In this document: positions 1-8,541 of the stretch, piece after piece
Layout of the letters: the number at the start of each line of letters is the position of its first letter
Numbering within the stretch: position 1 is the stretch's first letter
Assembly (NCBI GenBank): GCA_023823795.1
Contig: CP085710.1
Location: 2,692,001-2,756,000, forward strand
Length of the DNA: 64,000 nucleotides
Origin: Bacillus sp. F19
GTDB taxonomy: Bacteria; Bacillota; Bacilli; Bacillales; Bacillaceae
Reading direction: 5' to 3'
Position numbers and translations under genes: made by a program
The notes under the pieces: model-generated
The model's database searches: none
Seen by the model: the letters and a program-made list of their open reading frames with translations, nothing else
Told to the model about the DNA's origin: nothing

Positions 1-160
1 ATGAAGATGAGTCAGGAGACCTGCCTGTATAAAGAACATAATGTGACCTACGGGAAATAGGGAGGTGTGTGCGAAGGGGATATTTATGTGTCTGTATGAA
101 GGCCAGACAATCGTCTTTTAAGCATTTAAACTCTAGTGGGTTTAAATGCTTTTTTATTTT
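1..160 (+). promoter_or_regulatory. Cobalamin riboswitch, 3' part, with expression platform
   Basis: The first bases contain the conserved B12 box (AGTCAGGAGACCTGCC, positions 10-25), the hallmark of AdoCbl riboswitches; the 5' half of the aptamer lies outside the window. It is followed by a strong terminator hairpin (121-155) and then cbiM. The arrangement fits transcription termination of the cobalt uptake operon when cobalamin is plentiful. The motif and hairpin are seen; ligand control is known for the family. Confidence 0.88.
121..156 (+). terminator. Riboswitch-linked intrinsic terminator
   Basis: Arms AGCATTTAAAC (121-131) and GTTTAAATGCT (140-150) pair perfectly and are followed by a T run. 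It lies between the B12 box and the cbiM start, so it is probably the regulated terminator of the riboswitch. Confidence 0.85.
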
Positions 161-191
161 GGCCACAACTAATTATAAGGGGGATGTTAGG

Positions 192-950
192 ATGACAACA
201 AAATCATGGCCGGTTTCACTTATCATGCTTCTGTGTTTATCAAGCTATTTTTGGCTGAATTCGTACGAAGAAGCTTATGCTATGCATATCATGGAAGGTT
301 TTTTGCCTTTTGGCTGGGCGATATTTTGGTGGGCTGCAACGCTTCCCTTCATACTTGTCGGCTTGCGTTCTATACGGAAGAAGCTTAAAGAAAACCCTGA
401 AATGAAAACAATGCTTGGCTTGTCTGGCGCTTTTGCGTTTGTATTATCTGCCTTAAAGATTCCCTCGGTAACAGGCAGCTGCTCTCACCCAACTGGAGCA
501 GGTTTAGGAGCCATATTGTTTGGACCTACAGCAATGAGTGTTTTGGGTACGATCGTTCTATTATTTCAATCATTGTTATTAGCGCACGGCGGTTTGACAA
601 CATTAGGTGCAAATGCTTTTTCAATGGCAGTCGCAGGTCCATTGTTAGCATATGCAATCTTTAAGATCAGCCGAAAAATGAAATTATCGTTTGCAGTTTC
701 TGTTTTTTTGGCAGCTATGCTAGGAGATTTAGGTACATACTTAGTTACTTCAGTTCAATTAGCGCTAGCATTTCCAGCTGAAGCCGGCGGATTTGCAGCA
801 TCTTTTTCAAAATTTGCAGCCATCTTTGCCTTTACTCAAATTCCGTTAGCAATTAGTGAAGGATTATTAACGGTTATTGTTATGAATTTACTTCAAAAAT
901 ATAATATGCCTGAATTAAATCAACTGCCTGCTGTTAAGGGGGTTAAGTAA
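192..950 (+). CDS. cbiM: Cobalt ECF transporter substrate-binding subunit CbiM
   Basis: CbiM is the integral membrane S component of the Co2+ ECF transporter that feeds B12 synthesis. The 252-residue product starts with a hydrophobic signal-like segment that ends just before MHIMEGFLP; in the family this exposed N-terminal Met-His binds cobalt. Several membrane helices and the [11 protein letters not shown] stretch follow. The ATG at 192 is chosen because AAGGGGGATGTTAGG precedes it; the longer frame from 69 would run through the riboswitch terminator. First gene of cbiMNQO. Confidence 0.93.
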   Translation: MTTKSWPVSLIMLLCLSSYFWLNSYEEAYAMHIMEGFLPFGWAIFWWAATLPFILVGLRSIRKKLKENPEMKTMLGLSGAFAFVLSALKIPSVTGSCSHPTGAGLGAILFGPTAMSVLGTIVLLFQSLLLAHGGLTTLGANAFSMAVAGPLLAYAIFKISRKMKLSFAVSVFLAAMLGDLGTYLVTSVQLALAFPAEAGGFAASFSKFAAIFAFTQIPLAISEGLLTVIVMNLLQKYNMPELNQLPAVKGVK

Positions 951-952
951 TT

Positions 953-1228
953 ATGAAAAATTTCATTTTGTTTTTATTCGTTATTGTGTTGGCAATTATC
1001 CCTTTATTTCTTCAAAAAGATGCTGAATTTGGCGGCGCTGACGGTCAAGCAGAAGAGGTTATTGAGGAAATTGCGCCCGCTTATGAGCCTTGGTTCAGTT
1101 CCATTTGGGAGCCGCCAAGCGGCGAAATCGAAAGTTTACTATTTTCATTACAGGCTGCGGCTGGAGCGATTGTCATTGGTTATGTAATCGGATTTGGTCG
1201 TGCCAGGAAAAAATATTCCTCTAAATAA
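953..1228 (+). CDS. cbiN: Cobalt ECF transporter accessory subunit CbiN
   Basis: CbiN is the small two-helix partner that CbiM needs for cobalt uptake. The 91-residue product has an N-terminal membrane helix, a polar external loop rich in Glu and Pro, and a second helix near residues 63-82 ending in a basic tail. It starts 2 bp after the cbiM stop, with its ribosome site inside the cbiM end, which suggests translational coupling. Confidence 0.9.
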   Translation: MKNFILFLFVIVLAIIPLFLQKDAEFGGADGQAEEVIEEIAPAYEPWFSSIWEPPSGEIESLLFSLQAAAGAIVIGYVIGFGRARKKYSSK

Positions 1229-1249
1229 TGAGCAGAAACAAGGGATCCT

Positions 1250-2038
1250 ATGTTGAAAATCGATGATTATACTTATACTAATGCATTAAAAGATGTTCAT
1301 CCAATTGAGAAGGTCGGGTTTGCTTTTTCTTATTTACTATTTACGATCATTACTAAGAATATATGTATTGCTTTTCTAACATTTATTTTGATGAGTGCAA
1401 GCATTGTTTTAGGTGCAAAAATACCATTTTATTCTTATGTAAAGCTTCTTCTGTTACCGTCTTTTTTTCTGCTTTCCAGCATAGTTGCCATTATCGTTTC
1501 AATTGCTCCTGCGAAAGGCGAAATCTTAAATGCAATGTGGAGTATTCAAATAGGATCATGGCAACTATATGTTACCCCATATAGTATAAATCAGGCCTAC
1601 CACCTCGCTGCAACTGTCTTAGCAAGCGTGAGCTGTTTGTACTTCCTGATTCTGACTACAACTCTACACCAGTTGATTTGGGTACTACAAAAAGGAAACC
1701 TTCCAACACTTATTATTGAATTAGTGGGATTGACTTATCGCTTTATCTTTGTACTTTTGGATAAGATGCATGAAATCTATCTTGCACAATCTAGTAGACT
1801 GGGTTATCAGAATTATAGAGTTTGGATATCTTCTATCGCACAACTTATCGTTGGTCTTTTTATTAAATCGATACATTCTGCCAGAGAATTGCAAATAGCA
1901 ATAGACAGTCGCGGCGGAGATGAGGGTTTGTATGAAGTGGAATTGAATTTGAAGTATAATCGCTTCCATTGCGCAGGAATTATTCTTTCCATGGCAGCAC
2001 TTTTTGCAATAGTCATTTTAACAAAGAAGATTGAATGA
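1250..2038 (+). CDS. cbiQ: Cobalt ECF transporter transmembrane subunit CbiQ
   Basis: CbiQ is the T (coupling) component that links CbiM to the ATPase. The 262-residue protein has several hydrophobic helices and, near residue 219, the motif SRGGD, a variant of the Ala-Arg-Gly coupling motif of ECF T proteins. It sits between cbiN and cbiO in the usual order, with AAGGGAT upstream of the ATG. Confidence 0.9.
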   Translation: MLKIDDYTYTNALKDVHPIEKVGFAFSYLLFTIITKNICIAFLTFILMSASIVLGAKIPFYSYVKLLLLPSFFLLSSIVAIIVSIAPAKGEILNAMWSIQIGSWQLYVTPYSINQAYHLAATVLASVSCLYFLILTTTLHQLIWVLQKGNLPTLIIELVGLTYRFIFVLLDKMHEIYLAQSSRLGYQNYRVWISSIAQLIVGLFIKSIHSARELQIAIDSRGGDEGLYEVELNLKYNRFHCAGIILSMAALFAIVILTKKIE

Positions 2039-2060
2039 AAATTTAAAAGGGGCATCAGCA

Positions 2061-2903
2061 GTGAGATCACCAATCCTTTCATTTGAAAATGTTACTTATA
2101 AATATGCAGATGGTACTATTGCGTTAAAAGATATTTCATTATCCATTGAGCATGGGAAGAAGATTGCCTTAATAGGCAATAATGGAGCTGGAAAATCAAC
2201 ATTGTTCTTACTTCTAAATGGTATTTTAAAACCAACGGACGGTAACATTAAATTCAAATGGAAAAAACTAACATATACACGTAATGAGATCCGGCAAATT
2301 CGCAAACAGGTAGGAATTGTCTTTCAAAATCCTGAGACTCAGCTTTTTTCATCAAGTGTTTATGAAGATATCAAATTTGGCCCTAAGAATTTAGGAATGT
2401 CTCCTGAAGAGCTAGAAAAAACAGTTCACGAGGCGATGATTTTAACAGAAACGGAATCTTTGAAAGATAAACCACCCCATTTTTTAAGTATCGGCCAAAA
2501 GAAAAGAGTTGCAATTGCAGGAATTATTGCAATGAATCCAGAGTTAATGATATTGGATGAGCCAACTGCAGGACTTGATCCCTATTATTCTATGAAAATT
2601 ATGGAGTTATTGAAAAACTTGAATAATGAAAACCGTACGATTTTACTATCTACCCATAATGTTGATCTTGCTTATGAATGGGCTGATGAAGTCATTATTT
2701 TAAATAACGGAAAGATTATTGCGCATGGTTCTCCTGCAGAAGTATTTCAAAATGCAGAAGCTATCCAACAAAGTCATTTAGAAAAGCCTTGGGTAATGGA
2801 GATTTTTGAAACCCTTGCTGAAACAAAAATTCTTTCACAAAAAAATTATCCTAAATCCAAAAAAGAGTTATTTGAAATAATGAGTACATTAAATAAATGC
2901 TAA
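2061..2903 (+). CDS. cbiO: Cobalt ECF transporter ATP-binding subunit CbiO
   Basis: ABC ATPase that drives the cobalt transporter. The sequence shows Walker A (GNNGAGKST), a Q-loop (QNPETQ), an LSIGQ signature, Walker B (LMILDEPTAGLD) and the switch His (STHN). The GTG at 2061 has AAAAGGGG 8 bp upstream; a TTG at 2031 inside cbiQ would add 10 residues but lacks a clear ribosome site. Last gene of the operon, followed by a strong terminator. Confidence 0.92.
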   Translation: MRSPILSFENVTYKYADGTIALKDISLSIEHGKKIALIGNNGAGKSTLFLLLNGILKPTDGNIKFKWKKLTYTRNEIRQIRKQVGIVFQNPETQLFSSSVYEDIKFGPKNLGMSPEELEKTVHEAMILTETESLKDKPPHFLSIGQKKRVAIAGIIAMNPELMILDEPTAGLDPYYSMKIMELLKNLNNENRTILLSTHNVDLAYEWADEVIILNNGKIIAHGSPAEVFQNAEAIQQSHLEKPWVMEIFETLAETKILSQKNYPKSKKELFEIMSTLNKC

Positions 2904-2952
2904 TTTGATAGGGTCCCGTTAAAAGGTGTGATTAACATTTAATTATTTCATT

Positions 2953-2992
2953 AAAAAGCATTCGATGTTCAGAGACATCGAATGCTTTTTTA
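2953..2992. terminator. Bidirectional intrinsic terminator
   Basis: Perfect arms AAAAAGCATTCGATGT (2953-2968) and ACATCGAATGCTTTTT (2975-2990) flank a 6-nt loop, with A and T tracts on either side. It serves cbiO on the plus strand and the DinB gene on the minus strand. Confidence 0.88.
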
Positions 2993-2993
2993 A

Positions 2994-3452
2994 TCAAATT
3001 TTCTTAACATACATCGGCAGTTCTGTATGTCCTAGTATACGAGCATAAACAAATAGATTTCCTTTATGATTTACTTCATGCTCAATTCCCATTTTAATTA
3101 GTGCGGACCCGGGAACTTTGAAACCGAATACACCTGTTAAATCAATGACTTGATTTAAATCTTCCTCTGTTAAAGATTCAAGGATCTGCACCGTTTTTTC
3201 CGTATAGAGCTCTGCAAGTTTCAGCAGGTTCGTTTCCGTTATTTCTGCTTCCTGCATGAGCGGCTGTGCATTTCCTGCTTTCACTACAGCTGTAAATTTG
3301 TACATCGAAGTCAGCATATGAGTAATCAGTTTTTCTGTCGTCATGGATGTTTCAGCAGGTTTAAATTCAGGGTTATCATGCTGCATTTTTGCTATTAATT
3401 CCAGTGTTACAGCTCGGTGTGATAGAAAATGGTTAATCAATTTTGAGTTCAT
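2994..3452 (-). CDS. DinB superfamily protein
   Basis: This 152-residue four-helix-bundle protein matches DinB/YfiT-type putative metal-dependent hydrolases. The C-terminal stretch IEHEVNHKGNLFVYAR carries the typical His pair, and a His near residue 45 (LITHML) would complete the usual three-His metal site. Its substrate is unknown; relatives include bacillithiol transferases and DNA-damage-induced proteins. It lies downstream of the MerR-like gene, 18 bp away, probably in one transcript. Confidence 0.75.
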   Translation of the reverse strand: MNSKLINHFLSHRAVTLELIAKMQHDNPEFKPAETSMTTEKLITHMLTSMYKFTAVVKAGNAQPLMQEAEITETNLLKLAELYTEKTVQILESLTEEDLNQVIDLTGVFGFKVPGSALIKMGIEHEVNHKGNLFVYARILGHTELPMYVKKI

Positions 3453-3470
3453 TAAATGGCCTCCGGTAAG

Positions 3471-4292
3471 TTATTTAGCAAATCCCATTAACTGCTTCAG
3501 CATAGAAAGGCCATATTTGCGTTCATCTCTCGATTTTTGATGCTGCTGAACAAACGCAAGAAACTTTTGCTCGCGAATTTCAATATGTTTTTTTGCGAGC
3601 TCCCGTTCGTATCTGATTTCTTCTTGATACATATCCCTTTCATTGCTTGACGTTTCATGGATCACATCAAGCTTATCATGAAGCGCGGAGAATTGTCCTT
3701 CAGAAGCACTCAGCTGAGCGTAAGATTGTTCATTTATCTTATTATGAAGGGCTGAGAATTGACCCTTTGCAGCACTCAGCTGAACTTTAGATTGTTCATT
3801 TATCTTATTATGAAGCGCCGAGAATTGACCTTTTGCTGCACTCAGCTGAGTTTTGGAATGCACATCAAGCTCCTGCTTGACCGTTCTCTTCATTTCATCA
3901 ATCAGCGTCAGCTCCAGCTGATCCATTTTCAGCTCCAAAATAGAAATATCCTGTTTCCCTTTTTCTTCGATTAAATTAAAGATTTCCTCAAGCGCAATCT
4001 TTATATTTTTCTTTGCTGAAAGTTCAATATCAGTATCCGCCTTTGCTGCAGCAGCCTCAGATTTCCCGTTCATGTTCAGCATTTGGATAATCGTTTCGTG
4101 GTCAAGCTGACTGTCTTTTAAGTGCTTAATTTTACGAAGCACTTCAATATTTTCCAGCGAATACACACGTGCATTCTTATGATCCCTCTCGATTTCCAGA
4201 TATGCTGAGAATTCCAGTTCCCACATTTTTAAAATATAAGAAGATTCCCCAAGCAATGAAGCAACCTTTGAAATATTTAATGTTTTCCCCAT
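3471..4292 (-). CDS. MerR-type HTH protein with internal tandem repeats
   Basis: Residues 1-70 form a MerR-like winged helix with a 'LNISKVASLLGESSYILKMW' start and the ARVYSLENIEVLRKI second half. The rest is charged and likely coiled coil. Residues about 145-212 hold three copies of a 22-residue repeat, core QLSAAKGQFSALHNKINEQ, the third copy diverged. The architecture recalls RacA-like chromosome-anchoring proteins or phage-type MerR proteins, but I cannot assign a function. The ATG follows AAAGGCGGGG. Confidence 0.7.
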   Translation of the reverse strand: MGKTLNISKVASLLGESSYILKMWELEFSAYLEIERDHKNARVYSLENIEVLRKIKHLKDSQLDHETIIQMLNMNGKSEAAAAKADTDIELSAKKNIKIALEEIFNLIEEKGKQDISILELKMDQLELTLIDEMKRTVKQELDVHSKTQLSAAKGQFSALHNKINEQSKVQLSAAKGQFSALHNKINEQSYAQLSASEGQFSALHDKLDVIHETSSNERDMYQEEIRYERELAKKHIEIREQKFLAFVQQHQKSRDERKYGLSMLKQLMGFAK

Positions 4293-4444
4293 TTAAAACC
4301 CCGCCTTTTCTAATTTTTTGTTGCTATATCATTCGAGGCGGGCATAAGAGGATTCCTGCAAGTCGACAAAGGTTCTAAAATAAAGTCATCATCCTATGTA
4401 TTCATGTGTTTTTCGGCATTTTCTGCTTACTATGATTTTAATAA

Positions 4445-4753
4445 TTACTCTTTTTCAAGGAAGTATGCTTTCTCGATTTTACAAATTTCCACTTTATATT
4501 CAGAGTACCATTTTTCTTTTCCAGCTTTCTGCGCTCTCAAATGCTGGGTGTGCTGCTTCCATTCTTTTATGGCATCAAGAGAATGCCAATAGGAAATGGT
4601 GATTCCGAATCCTTCGGGCCCTCTAACACTCTCCATGTGAAGAAAGCCAGGCTGTTTTTTAGCGGCTTCTTCCATTGCTGCAGCCATTTTTTCATAACCG
4701 GCATCATCCTTATCTGTTCGCTGTGAAGTGAAAATAACTGCATATGTATCCAA
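4445..4753 (-). CDS. Antibiotic biosynthesis monooxygenase (ABM) family protein
   Basis: The 102-residue product fits the ferredoxin-like ABM/dimeric alpha-beta barrel fold, related to B. subtilis YqjZ. Visible features are YAVIFTSQR at the start, QPGFLHMESVRG in the middle and ITISYWHSLDAIKEWKQHT, the family's conserved Trp-Lys-His segment. Such proteins are small monooxygenases or haem-handling enzymes. It begins 16 bp after the SDR gene and is probably cotranscribed with it. Confidence 0.78.
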   Translation of the reverse strand: MDTYAVIFTSQRTDKDDAGYEKMAAAMEEAAKKQPGFLHMESVRGPEGFGITISYWHSLDAIKEWKQHTQHLRAQKAGKEKWYSEYKVEICKIEKAYFLEKE

Positions 4754-4769
4754 TGTTTCTGCCTCCTTT

Positions 4770-5543
4770 CTAAAACCCTTGTATAGTCATGCCGCCATCA
4801 ACAAATAATGTTTGGCCAGTAATGTAGCTTGCAGCATCAGATCCCAAAAATACAGCTGGTCCGACAAGCTCTGGCAGCTGGCCAACTCTTTTTAACGGGG
4901 TGACAGCTAAAATGTCAGATACGTATTTTTCGTCGCTCAATATTTTTTCGGTAAGAGGTGTTTCAAAATACCAGGGACCAATAGAGTTAACGGCAATATT
5001 ATGCTGCCCCCATTCAAAGGCCAGTACTTTTGTCATTTGAATCATCGCCGCTTTTGTCTGGGCATAGACGACGCCTGTACGCAATGCGGTATGTCCTGCA
5101 ACGGAAGAAATATTAATGATTCTGCCGCCATTTCCCTGCTGTTTCATCAGCTCTCCCGCTTTCTGTGACATAAAAAAAGCAGATTTCAAGTTTGTATTCA
5201 TAATCGTTTCCCATTCTTCCTCTGTTACATCAAACGCTTTAGACCGGATATTCATTCCGGCATTATTGATTAAAATATCTATAGCTGGATTGATCTCTTT
5301 TATTTGCTCAAATGCCTGATTTATACTGTTTTTATCTGTAACATCGGTGACAATCGGAAAAGCTTTTTGCCCCATTGCTTTAATTTTGTCTGCAACCTCA
5401 AGAAGATCACCTTCTGTTCTGGAAAGCAGTACAACATCCGCTCCTGCTTCTGCATATCCAATGGCTAATGCTCTTCCAATTCCCCGTCCTGCTCCTGTAA
5501 TAACGGCTAGTTTGTTTTTCAGATGAAATGATGGTAAATACAT
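4770..5543 (-). CDS. SDR family oxidoreductase
   Basis: A 257-residue classical short-chain dehydrogenase. The nucleotide motif TGAGRGIG lies near residue 17, NNAG near 97, the catalytic Ser in ISSVAG and the YAQTK (YxxxK) pair near 160; it ends with the typical GQTLFVDGGMT. It resembles gluconate 5-dehydrogenase and 3-oxoacyl reductase types, but the substrate cannot be read from sequence. The ATG at 5543 is chosen because homology starts there and GCAGGGATT precedes it; upstream sequence overlaps a terminator. Confidence 0.85.
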   Translation of the reverse strand: MYLPSFHLKNKLAVITGAGRGIGRALAIGYAEAGADVVLLSRTEGDLLEVADKIKAMGQKAFPIVTDVTDKNSINQAFEQIKEINPAIDILINNAGMNIRSKAFDVTEEEWETIMNTNLKSAFFMSQKAGELMKQQGNGGRIINISSVAGHTALRTGVVYAQTKAAMIQMTKVLAFEWGQHNIAVNSIGPWYFETPLTEKILSDEKYVSDILAVTPLKRVGQLPELVGPAVFLGSDAASYITGQTLFVDGGMTIQGF

Positions 5544-5649
5544 GCTAATCCCTGCTTTCAATGAAATATCTCTTATTCTATCACAAATTTCCGATTTTTC
5601 TGTTTTATAAATCAAACTCTTTAAATGGCAGATTGCTGATTTTAAAAAA

Positions 5650-5681
5650 CACAAAAAAAGAGCAGACAGTTGTCCGCTCTT
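5650..5681 (-). terminator. Intrinsic terminator after the ytxH-like gene
   Basis: AAGAGCAGACA (5659-5669) pairs with TGTCCGCTCTT (5671-5681) with one mismatch; on the minus strand a T run follows. It ends the YtxH-like transcript before the SDR gene. Confidence 0.75.
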
Positions 5682-5688
5682 CCTGCTG

Positions 5689-6273
5689 TTAAAATTTTCC
5701 AACATCACTTCCTGGAATGGAAGTATGTGTTGTTGGTATTTCTGGTGCTTTTTTAGATGCAGAACGATTTGTTTCAGATCTTCCAGTTAACTCACTGCCA
5801 GCTTCTTTTACCTTTGAACCGATTGATGCCAGATCTTTTTGTGCGTCTTTAGCTGTAGAAAGTGTATCATTTGAAATTTGAACGGCGTCATTGACGTTAT
5901 CCATAACATCTTCATTTAAACGGTCATAGAGTTTTTTTGCCTCATTGATTGCATCTTTTAATGAATCTGCTGCACTTTTAAATTGTGATACCATTTGATT
6001 TTTGACTTCACCTGGATTTTCTTTTACTTGTGTAAAAACATCAAGAGATGAATCCTTCAAATTAACAGCTGAGTCTTTCACTTGATTTCGGGTTTTACGG
6101 TCAAATAGGGTGACTAGTCCCCCTACAACTGCACCTGCTAATATTCCCTTTACCAGCTTGCTGTTATTTTTATCTTTGCCTTTTTTTGCAATGCTTATCT
6201 CAGTCTTCGAAATTTCTGTTGGTGCTGGTTCTGATCCCAGTGTATTGTTTTGGTTTGTATTATAGATTGTCAT
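5689..6273 (-). CDS. YtxH domain-containing general stress protein
   Basis: The 194-residue protein has a polar N terminus, one Gly/Ala-rich membrane-type segment (GILAGAVVGGLVTLF, near residue 44) and a long amphipathic, charged helical tail, the pattern of YtxH/YtxG-like stress proteins. Its function in the family is unknown. A SigB promoter (6314-6340) lies upstream and GGAGGATT precedes the ATG, so it is probably induced by energy or environmental stress. Confidence 0.78.
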   Translation of the reverse strand: MTIYNTNQNNTLGSEPAPTEISKTEISIAKKGKDKNNSKLVKGILAGAVVGGLVTLFDRKTRNQVKDSAVNLKDSSLDVFTQVKENPGEVKNQMVSQFKSAADSLKDAINEAKKLYDRLNEDVMDNVNDAVQISNDTLSTAKDAQKDLASIGSKVKEAGSELTGRSETNRSASKKAPEIPTTHTSIPGSDVGKF

Positions 6274-6313
6274 TGTATTAATCCTCCTGTTTAGTTAATG
6301 TCATACTCCCTAC

Positions 6314-6340
6314 ATACCCACCTTCTTAATAAAATGAAAC
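6314..6340 (-). promoter_or_regulatory. SigB-type promoter of the ytxH-like gene
   Basis: On the minus strand GTTTCA (6335-6340) and GGGTAT (6314-6319) are separated by 15 bp, matching the SigB consensus GTTTAA-N12-15-GGGTAT. It lies about 40 bp upstream of the gene start. Confidence 0.75.
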
Positions 6341-6461
6341 CTATTAATTTAACACCTTATAAGATTTTTAATAATTTGGAATAATCTGTTCATATTTTCT
6401 TAGAAGATGTATAATTACTTGGGAACACGAAAGATCAATATTCGTTTGGAGGGAATGTCCA

Positions 6462-8276
6462 TTGGAAAAAACGATTGAAAAACGTTTATATCGCAGTGAA
6501 GTGCCAGCAGAACTGACATGGAATTTAGAAGATTTGTTTGAAACACATCAGGATTGGGAGTCAGAATTAACGACCATAGAACGGGACGCCGCACAAATCA
6601 GAAAATATAGAGGGAGGCTCGGTGACGGTGCAAACTCTCTATTGGAATGCCTTCAAGCTGAAGAGAAATTATTTAAAAAAATAGTGAGAGCCGGAACATA
6701 CATCAGCCTGCAGCAATCTGCAGACGGAACAAATCCCGAGCATCAAGGAAATTACTCACGGTTTGCCGCCGTTCATTCAAAAGCAAATGCAGATTTATCT
6801 TTTATAGAATCTGAACTATTGTCTCTTCCTGAGGGAACCATTGATGCATACATAAAGGAACAAAGCGGATTAGCGGCATTCAGCATAAAATTAAAAGAAT
6901 TGCTTCAGTCGAGAGTTCATCAGCTGTCAGAAGAAACAGAAGAAGTATTGGCAGCATTGGGAGATGTCCACGGTTCACCTTACCGAATCTATCAAACAAG
7001 TAAATCTGCTGATATGGATTTTGACCCAATTGAGGATGAAAATGGAAATGTTCTGCCGAATTCATTCGCTCTTTATGAAGACCGCTATGAATTTACACCG
7101 AATACATTTGTAAGAAGAAAAGCATTCGATTCTTTTGTAATAACACTGAAAAAATATAAAAACACTTTTGCAGCCACTTACGCTACTGAGGTGAAAAAAC
7201 AGATCACGGTTTCACGCTTTAGAAAGTATGATTCAGTAACAGACATGCTGCTGAAGCCCCAGCATGTGACAAAGGAGATGTATCATAATCAGCTTGATAT
7301 TATTCAAAAGGAACTAGCGCCCCATATGCGAAGGTTTGCCTCCTTGAAAAAAAGGGTCCTGCAGCTTGAAGAATTGCATTTTTGTGATTTAAAGGCACCG
7401 CTTGATACAGAGTTTAATCCTAAAACGACCTATACTGAAGCTTGCCGTGTGATCTTAGAAGCACTTGAAGTAATGGGCCCTGAATATACACAAATTATGA
7501 AAAAAGCATTAACGGACCGCTGGGTTGATCTGGCGGATAATGTAGGGAAATCAACAGGTGCATTCTGTTCAAGCCCTTACGGTGTGCATCCATATATTCT
7601 GATCACGTGGCAGGATACGATGAGAGGTGCTTTTGTACTTGCACATGAACTTGGCCATGCCGGACATTTCTATTTGGCAAACAAAAATCAGCGCATTATG
7701 AATACAAGACCTTCTACATATTTCGTAGAGGCCCCTTCAACATTAAACGAAATGCTGCTTGGCAGGCATTTACTTAAGAATACGCAGGATAAACAAATGA
7801 GACGCTGGGTCATTCTTCAGCTTCTCGGAACGTATTATCATAACTTTGTTACACATTTACTTGAAGGAGAATTCCAGCGCCGCGTCTATGAAGCAGCCGA
7901 AAAAGGCATCCCGATTACAGCTAAGATGCTTTGTGATCTTAAAGGGAATGTGCTCTCCTCTTTTTGGGGTGACGCGGTAACATTTGATGAGGGTGCCTCA
8001 TTAACTTGGATGAGACAGCCTCATTATTATATGGGTCTCTACCCTTACACGTACTCAGCTGGACTGACAGCTTCAACTTTGGTTTCACAATTGATAGATG
8101 AAGAAGGAAAACCTGCAGTAGACCGATGGATCGAGGTGTTAAAAGCTGGAGGAACCAAAAAACCAGTAGATCTATTAAAAGATGCAGGCGTGGATATGAC
8201 AAATCCTGAAGCCATCAGAAAAGCCGTCGCATATGTCGGCACGCTTGTTGATGAGCTGGAGAAAAGTTATGAATAA
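6462..8276 (+). CDS. pepF: Oligoendopeptidase F (M3B metallopeptidase)
   Basis: Cytoplasmic zinc peptidase that degrades 7-17 residue peptides. The 604-residue product has the usual length; HELGH (HExxH) lies near residue 394 and the downstream Glu ligand is in FVEAPSTLNEMLLG. The start is a TTG with GGAGGG 8 bp upstream; the nearby ATG at 6454 is out of frame. It is monocistronic, followed by a terminator and a repeat-rich spacer. Confidence 0.93.
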   Translation: MEKTIEKRLYRSEVPAELTWNLEDLFETHQDWESELTTIERDAAQIRKYRGRLGDGANSLLECLQAEEKLFKKIVRAGTYISLQQSADGTNPEHQGNYSRFAAVHSKANADLSFIESELLSLPEGTIDAYIKEQSGLAAFSIKLKELLQSRVHQLSEETEEVLAALGDVHGSPYRIYQTSKSADMDFDPIEDENGNVLPNSFALYEDRYEFTPNTFVRRKAFDSFVITLKKYKNTFAATYATEVKKQITVSRFRKYDSVTDMLLKPQHVTKEMYHNQLDIIQKELAPHMRRFASLKKRVLQLEELHFCDLKAPLDTEFNPKTTYTEACRVILEALEVMGPEYTQIMKKALTDRWVDLADNVGKSTGAFCSSPYGVHPYILITWQDTMRGAFVLAHELGHAGHFYLANKNQRIMNTRPSTYFVEAPSTLNEMLLGRHLLKNTQDKQMRRWVILQLLGTYYHNFVTHLLEGEFQRRVYEAAEKGIPITAKMLCDLKGNVLSSFWGDAVTFDEGASLTWMRQPHYYMGLYPYTYSAGLTASTLVSQLIDEEGKPAVDRWIEVLKAGGTKKPVDLLKDAGVDMTNPEAIRKAVAYVGTLVDELEKSYE

Positions 8277-8280
8277 CTAG

Positions 8281-8436
8281 AAAAGCGGAACCGACTGTTC
8301 AGACTCGGGCAGACAGATAAGAATTCACCCGAAAAGTCCGGGTTTGACTTTCCTGAGGGAATTTGTTCTGGCCGAGGGGCTAGGAGGTGGAGCTGGACAA
8401 TGAAAAGCGGAACCGCCCGGTTAGCGCAGGCAGACT
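8281..8436. repeat. Two copies of an AAAAGCGGAAC-type intergenic repeat
   Basis: AAAAGCGGAACCGACTGTTC (8281-8300) and AAAAGCGGAACCGCCCGGTT (8403-8422) share a core and are both followed by a GGCAGAC motif; a third copy lies at 22506-22540 after the aldehyde dehydrogenase gene. All three follow a plus-strand gene end. They look like a dispersed intergenic element of unknown role. Confidence 0.6.
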
Positions 8437-8489
8437 AAAAAGGATCCGGCAATTAAAGAGTTCGTAAAATAGTTTTGCCCTATAAATAT

Positions 8490-8517
8490 AGACCAGCTTG
8501 AATCAGCTGGTCTTCTT
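8490..8517. terminator. Terminator between pepF and recQ
   Basis: AGACCAGCT (8490-8498) and AGCTGGTCT (8505-8513) form a perfect stem with a T-rich 3' side on the plus strand. It lies between convergent genes. Confidence 0.75.
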
Positions 8518-8541
8518 ATTTATCTATACCGTTCTTCCCTG

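Noticed and set aside
69-191. N-terminal extension of CbiM
   Set aside because: It would run through the riboswitch terminator; the ATG at 192 has the ribosome site and the family N terminus.
2920-2945. Similarity of GGGTCCCGTTAAAAGGTG with GGGTTCTGTTGAAAGGTG at 31501-31518 as IS ends
   Set aside because: The match is short and imperfect, with no paired end or target duplication at either place.
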